In this document: piece after piece, positions 48,547 to 64,000 of the stretch
Numbering within the stretch: position 1 is the stretch's first letter
Layout of the letters: every line of letters starts with the position of its first letter
DNA from: Warburgia ugandensis
Lineage: Eukaryota > Streptophyta > Magnoliopsida > Canellales > Canellaceae
DNA: 64,000 nt
Direction: 5' to 3'
Assembly (NCBI GenBank): GCA_035236585.1
Contig: CP141136.1
Coordinates: 30,464,949 to 30,528,948 of the forward strand
Translations under genes and position numbers: made by a program
The notes under the pieces: model-generated
Database searches by the model: none
What the model was told of the DNA's origin: nothing
What the model saw: only the letters and a program-made list of their open reading frames with translations

Positions 48547-49035
48547 AGAACAAAATGAACAACTTTTGTTGCTTGGAGTGGAGCCACATTTATGGTTGAT
48601 TATCTATCTTAGATAGTTTGTCTCACACGACTGGTACTGAAGGAAAGAAAACTGTTACTCCTTACTTTCCAATAAGAAGCAGACTGCAGAGAACACGTCT
48701 GATCTATCCGAATATTACTGGTCGAATTGTGCCTTTCTGCTGTTCTATTAACAGATGCATAGAAAAGAAAAGCAGCAGCAGTGGAATGAGTAGCCTACAA
48801 AGAGTCAACAAAACAGCTGTGGACTACAAAGAATGATTTCCAAGAGCAAGCATTGGTCCTTACACAAATTTGTTATTTCAGGTAAGAAAGAAATGTGTAG
48901 CCTATACGTTAAGCCAACAGCTTTCTTCAAACACTCAGATCAGACAACCCTTACGCAAGTAAGACATCTCCTAACCAGTTGCTCCATGGGGTTGACAGAT
49001 AATTTCATTTGAAATTCTCTACCATAATTTTGTGG
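48547..49035 (-). other. Sequence downstream of the WDR13-like gene, probably 3' UTR in part
   Basis: It lies directly after the stop codon on the minus strand. I see no clear AATAAA signal, so the transcript end is unknown. The plus-strand frame at 48618-48836 has no recognisable domain. Confidence 0.35.
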
Positions 49036-62503
<13,468 letters not shown>

Positions 62504-63076
62504 CTGTAAATAAATTAGTACTTCAAAAGACAAAGGTGACTAGCAAACAGTTGAGCATAGAAAGAAGTTTGTCAACAAGTGCTGTTGAAAAAATTCTAGT
62601 TTATAAGCTTCTGAAATATTTCATAATAGAGCAGAAAGAATCAGCACACATATACCTTTTGTTAAACAACCAGAACTTGTTTCTAGGCTGGTAGAAAGTA
62701 CGCCATGCATATCATATTTCAAATGCTTGGTAATCAAGTAATTCCACAGGAATAAATTATGTTTAAAGAACTCACATAATATTAAGCCATAGCAATGTGA
62801 ATATAGATGAAACGGAAGTAGGTAAGACTTTCTTGTTGTTACAGATGACTGGAAAAGTAGTACATAAATACAAAATGAGTAGATATCCATAAAATTGAAA
62901 GCATTCTACCTTACAAAAATATATGGAATGCATACTTCTGAATTCGGTTACATGACTAGACAAGTCTATCACAATTATATGCCACATTATGAAAGTCCTT
63001 CAGTAGACCTCTACTTACTCACTTTAAACTGAAATTAAGATCATTATGTAAGTAGCTTTCATTAAAATTATATAGG

Positions 63077-63510
63077 ATGGCTGTACAGCCAGCCATGCTC
63101 TGTGGGTCAAAGTGTTGGGCAGTTAAGGAGCAACATGTACATAGGATGAGTGTCGCTGAAATGCCGATGTCGAGATGGATGAGTGCCAAGACAACAAAGG
63201 ATAGAATTAGAAATAAAAACATTAGAGGAAACTTCGGAGTAGCAAAAATAGGTAACAAGATGAGGGAGATTAAACTTAGATGGTTTGGACATGTCCAATG
63301 GAGACTGAGAATGGCTCCGATTAGGAGTGAGATGATCCACATATAAGTTTCTAGAAGGGCAAGGGGGAAGGCCCAAAAGAACATGCATAGTGGTGAGAAA
63401 TTATTTAAAAACCTTGGGACTAAATGAAGCCATGAGTAGAGGGGAATGGAGGAACAAAATTCATGTGACCGACCCCCAATCAGGATAAGGTCTTGAAGAT
63501 GATGATGACA
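63077..63510 (+). mobile_element. RTE-type LINE 3' end
   Basis: A 5'-truncated LINE, the better kept of two copies. The open frame gives LCGSKCWAVKEQHVHRMSVA, then MSRWMSAKTTKDRIRNKNIR and KMREIKLRWFGHVQWR, the C-terminal end of plant RTE-type reverse transcriptase. It ends in AAGGTCTTGAAGATGATGAT, a short trinucleotide tail. The antisense frame of similar length is a shadow. It lies upstream of the first visible WDR13-like exon, so presumably in another intron. Confidence 0.88.
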
Positions 63511-64000
63511 TTCTATGCAATAACTCTCTACATTCTAACATCTGCAGACCCTCTACATCAAAGAAAAAGTGATCACTCCAAATGGCATAGGTTTAGGTGT
63601 TGGGAAGACAAGGGACCAGAACAAGGAACAACATAAAATTGTCTAGCTTCCCTTTCCAGATTGTTCTAATACACCATGTTCAGTCATTCACACGCATTAC
63701 CAATAATGTTTGGATGGATTCTATGAATGAATATGGAGTGGCAGCAATTACCTAAAAGCAATTAACTTGGAGGTTGAGAAACAAACATGAGTTAATTTGT
63801 TCCTTCACACACATCCATCCATCATTAAGGAACTCCAGAGCTAATATTGTTAAATTCACTTGCCATGTCATGGCTTTTAAACAACCGGAGTGCATATCAG
63901 CGCCGATGTGGTGTTTCAGGAGCAAGCATAAAACACAGGCTTTTGCAAGTATATGTGATGTACTGTCAAGAGTGTTTTTTTTTTCTTTTAATACATCTTT
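63511..64000. other. No feature recognised; presumed upstream intron of the WDR13-like gene
   Basis: The next upstream exon should end with one base of a split Asp or similar codon. I looked for a WD40-like exon on the minus strand between 62504 and 64000 and found none. Confidence 0.4.

Noticed and set aside
63019..63388. 121- and 93-codon minus-strand frames
   Set aside because: Antisense shadows of the LINE reverse transcriptase end on the plus strand.
62504..64000. Upstream exon of the WDR13-like gene
   Set aside because: I expected one ending in phase 1 but found no WD40-like coding on the minus strand, so the visible gene is left incomplete at its 5' end.

Overview
This is a repeat-rich plant nuclear window, almost certainly from a flowering plant. 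The signs are spliceosomal introns, Au-type tRNA-derived SINEs, Ty1/copia and Ty3/gypsy retrotransposons, CACTA, hAT and Mutator-like DNA transposons, RTE-type LINE ends, and one plant gene with a 10-kb intron. I see nothing bacterial and no rRNA, tRNA or CRISPR. The family mix does not fix the species; a large-genome or early-diverging angiosperm is only a guess. Nearly all the short open frames in the window are chance or decayed transposon reading frames.

Layout. 1-16.6 kb: noncoding, repeat-derived DNA with a complete ~2.8-kb solo LTR (3753-6581, TSD TTAGG), a 40-bp minisatellite near 7 kb, an Au SINE at 8.8 kb and long GA and CT microsatellites. 16.7-31.8 kb: a decayed minus-strand Ty3/gypsy element whose order (integrase, RNase H, RT, protease, gag with rising coordinate) can still be read. 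It is interrupted by an Au SINE (18.2 kb), a ~3-kb noncoding element (18.54-21.50 kb) and a full-length Ty1/copia element (25676-30860, TSD AAAGG). 31.8-39.9 kb: a CACTA (En/Spm) element with subterminal motif arrays and a broken TNP2-like transposase, itself split by a second ~3.0-kb solo LTR of the same family as the first (36762-39799, TSD AATAC). 39.9-41.6 kb: an inverted relative of the 18.5-21.5 kb element. 43.3-43.7 kb: a foldback MITE with a 9-bp TSD. 44.5-48.3 kb: a 3.8-kb hAT element with 8-bp TSD, a decayed transposase and a LINE tail nested inside.

48.4-64 kb: the only convincing host gene, on the minus strand. It encodes the C-terminal 268 residues of a WDR13-like WD40-repeat protein in seven exons (49036-62503), with every splice phase agreeing; its 5' exons lie beyond the window. 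One intron is about 10.06 kb and holds several Au SINEs, a 654-bp non-autonomous hAT element with intact 8-bp TSD, an LTR-like segment and an unrecognised decayed coding stretch.

I did not find a new functional system. The value of the window lies in its well-bounded nested insertions, which give a relative chronology (gypsy, then copia, SINE and the 3-kb element; CACTA, then solo LTR; hAT, then LINE), in two or three small DNA-transposon families with exact target-site duplications, and in a host gene carrying a transposon-filled intron.
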